Below, one piece after another: positions 13,586 to 14,827 of a stretch of 14,827 nucleotides of DNA; the first letter of the stretch is position 1; each line of letters starts with the position of its first letter. The stretch covers positions 1 through 14,827 of the forward strand of contig URUZ01000095.1 of NCBI GenBank assembly GCA_900551225.1, in the 5' to 3' direction. Below the pieces are notes generated by a model. The model worked only from the letters and a program-made list of their open reading frames with translations. It had not been told where the DNA came from and ran no database searches. This stretch comes from an uncultured Clostridium sp. Lineage in GTDB: Bacteria > Bacillota > Clostridia > Lachnospirales > Lachnospiraceae. The position numbers and the translations under genes are program-made.

Positions 13586-13600
13586 GCCGTTTCTCCTGAC

Positions 13601-14662
13601 TTATCTCCTTATTTTTTTATGAATCTTGCGCACGGAGCTCCGTTCTACCAGCGTTGGGTCCATCATGATCTGGACCGTGTCCTCCAATTTGTTTTCAATG
13701 CGGTCAATGAGAACCCGGGCCGCCATCGTGCCGGTCTCCTGGGCGGGCTGGTGTATGGTTGTGAGTGCCGGTGTCACCATCTCACAGATGGAAATATCAT
13801 CAAAGCCTATAACCGACAGGTCGTGGGGAACCTGGATTCCCTCCTGGTGCATGTAATTAATCAGGCCAATGGCTGTCATATCATTGATTGTGACAACCGC
13901 ATCCGGAAGGTACTCCCGCTCCAAAAGGAGCTTCCCAAGGACACGCCCCAGCTGATAGTCCCCCTCTCCATGGGGCTTGCCGGCAGATACAGCCGACACC
14001 AGTTTTTTCCTTCCCAGCACCATATTGTTGTCCTTTAGCGCCTGTTTATAGCCCTCATACATCCAGCATCTGCTTCCCCTGTCAAGGGGGCCTGACACGA
14101 ATACAATATCCCGATGCCCGCATTTAATCAGATATTCTGTGGAAAGATAAGCACCTCTGTAAAAATCAAACCGTATACAATCTCCGTTAAATCCATCCAG
14201 GTTCTGATCAAACAGCAAAAGGGGGATGCGCAGAGCGTTCAGCCGGTTAATATACGCTTCCCCTGTGTTGACGCTGGATAAGATAATACCTGCAACGCCC
14301 TTATTCTCCAATATATCCAGATGGCTGATCTCCAGCTGCATATCACTCATGGAGCTGCATATGAAAGGGATATAGCCGCGCTTAAGGCATTCCAGCTCTG
14401 CCGCGGCCAGCAGCTGGGCGTAGAATGGGTTGGTAATTGACGGGACAATGATTCCTATTTCACTGTGAACGCCTTTGCGGATCATCTGGCCGAATGGATT
14501 GGGCTTGTAGTCCAGCTCCTTGGCAATCTCCAGGATCCGTTCCCTCACCTCTCTGCGCACCGGATAGTCACTGCCCGCCAGGACACGGGACACGGATGCC
14601 ACTGATACCCCTGCCAATTTTGCAATGTCAGAAATGGTTACCTTTTTTCTGTCCTTTGCCAT
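13601..14662 (-). CDS. LacI-family transcriptional regulator of the amino-sugar operon
   Basis: The protein has 353 residues. The N-terminal helix-turn-helix VTISDIAKLAGVSVASVSRV (8-27) is a textbook LacI domain, followed by the hinge YKPNPFGQMIRKG (52-64). The effector domain begins at IGIIVPSITNPFYAQ (69-83) and includes VFVSGP, VVTINDMTAIG and the dimer segment LSVIGFDDI, then a LTTIHQP stretch, as in sugar-binding members. It is the first gene of the operon and 15 nt from nagB, so it is transcribed together with its targets. A palindromic operator just upstream of its own start supports autorepression relieved by a pathway sugar or sugar phosphate. GGAGGA lies 9 nt before the ATG at 14662. 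The inducer cannot be deduced. Confidence 0.93.
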   Translation of the reverse strand: MAKDRKKVTISDIAKLAGVSVASVSRVLAGSDYPVRREVRERILEIAKELDYKPNPFGQMIRKGVHSEIGIIVPSITNPFYAQLLAAAELECLKRGYIPFICSSMSDMQLEISHLDILENKGVAGIILSSVNTGEAYINRLNALRIPLLLFDQNLDGFNGDCIRFDFYRGAYLSTEYLIKCGHRDIVFVSGPLDRGSRCWMYEGYKQALKDNNMVLGRKKLVSAVSAGKPHGEGDYQLGRVLGKLLLEREYLPDAVVTINDMTAIGLINYMHQEGIQVPHDLSVIGFDDISICEMVTPALTTIHQPAQETGTMAARVLIDRIENKLEDTVQIMMDPTLVERSSVRKIHKKIRR

Positions 14663-14686
14663 TTATTAAATTCCTCCGTACAATTT

Positions 14687-14704
14687 ACAGCAAACGTTTT
14701 CTGT
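14687..14704. promoter_or_regulatory. LacI-type operator over the operon transcription start
   Basis: ACAGCAAACGTTTTCTGT is an 18-bp palindrome centred on CG with a single mismatched pair (position 5 against 14). A central CpG and dyad symmetry are typical of LacI-family operators. It begins 8 nt downstream of the -10 box, over or just after the predicted start, where a bound repressor would block initiation. It also partly fits a CcpA cre box (G, AA, CG, C and W positions match; the leading WT does not), so carbon catabolite repression is an alternative or additional use. Confidence 0.7.
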
Positions 14705-14711
14705 GATTACA

Positions 14712-14741
14712 ATCATAACATATGGCTTTTTGCAGTGTCAA
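14712..14741 (-). promoter_or_regulatory. Sigma-A promoter of the lacI-led operon
   Basis: On the minus strand TTGACA (14741-14736) and TATGAT (14717-14712) are separated by 18 nt. The -35 is perfect and the -10 has one deviation. The predicted start near 14705 gives a leader of about 40 nt before the lacI ATG. Confidence 0.8.
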
Positions 14742-14759
14742 TATCAAAAAATATCGGTT

Positions 14760-14769
14760 TTAACGTTAA
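14760..14769. promoter_or_regulatory. Second CG-centred palindrome, possible auxiliary operator
   Basis: TTAACGTTAA is a perfect 10-bp palindrome, 18 nt upstream of the -35 box. It shares the AACGTT core with the main operator, and the two centres are 69 bp apart, which could allow a looped repressor complex. It is short and AT-rich, so chance is possible. Confidence 0.4.
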
Positions 14770-14793
14770 TATTTTCAGGTAATTCAATTTTAC

Positions 14794-14815
14794 ATCGCTA
14801 ATTTATCGTTAATTT
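14794..14815. repeat. Tandem 11-bp direct repeat upstream of the operon promoter
   Basis: ATCGCTAATTT (14794-14804) is followed at once by ATCGTTAATTT (14805-14815), with one mismatch. The 11-bp period puts both copies on about the same face of the helix. The CGTTAA part equals one half of the TTAACGTTAA palindrome at 14760, which suggests half-sites for the same or another regulator. The rest of 14663-14827 contains no gene that I can see. Confidence 0.45.
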
Positions 14816-14827
14816 TTTACTGAATTC

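Noticed and set aside
1..14827. tRNA, rRNA, CRISPR array, insertion sequence or attachment site
   Set aside because: Read on both strands; no cloverleaf-like block, regularly spaced repeats, transposase frame or integrase was seen.

Overview
The window looks like the chromosome of a mid-GC gut-type Firmicute, most likely Lachnospiraceae (Enterocloster/Hungatella/Clostridium clostridioforme-like). This is an inference from gene content, strong AGGAGG-type ribosome binding sites, sigma-A-like promoters and codon use; no rRNA or marker gene is present to prove it. I saw no tRNA, insertion sequence, phage gene or CRISPR array.

Left part (1-4616) is a patchwork of unrelated short units. It holds the tail of an acidic, Gly/Pro-rich protein (possibly a class A penicillin-binding protein) with its terminator, then a possible 27-residue hydrophobic miniprotein. 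Next come a minus-strand pair (class I methyltransferase, then a small DUF3592-like membrane protein) and three plus-strand genes: an EamA-like half-size transporter, a Cys-rich pentapeptide-repeat protein, and an M20 amidohydrolase. This part ends at a perfect 18-bp inverted repeat (4571-4616).

Right part (4765-14827) is one long minus-strand operon, read from right to left. The order is LacI-type regulator, NagB-like deaminase, membrane protein resembling an M48 peptidase without its zinc motif, sodium:solute symporter, AGE-family epimerase, neutral-ceramidase-domain hydrolase, UPF0309-type SIS protein, NagA-like deacetylase, and Gfo/Idh/MocA oxidoreductase. Gaps are 4-47 nt, and two junctions overlap by 4 nt (TTGA and ATGA). 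A consensus promoter (TTGACA, 18 nt, TATGAT) precedes lacI. A near-perfect palindromic operator lies over the predicted transcription start, and further CG-centred repeats lie upstream, so the operon probably controls itself.

The gene set fits import and breakdown of an N-acylated amino sugar: uptake by the symporter, C2 epimerisation, deacylation by the NagA-like and perhaps the ceramidase-like enzyme, isomerisation/deamination by SIS and NagB, and redox chemistry by Gfo/Idh. No sugar kinase is encoded, and both NagA and NagB differ from the classical enzymes at active-site motifs, so the substrate may not be plain GlcNAc. The most unusual member is the M48-like protein, which keeps the family layout but has lost both His of HExxH. 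Just after the operon lies a 43-residue reading frame resembling the C-terminus of an Imm1-type immunity protein, perhaps the scar of an older locus.
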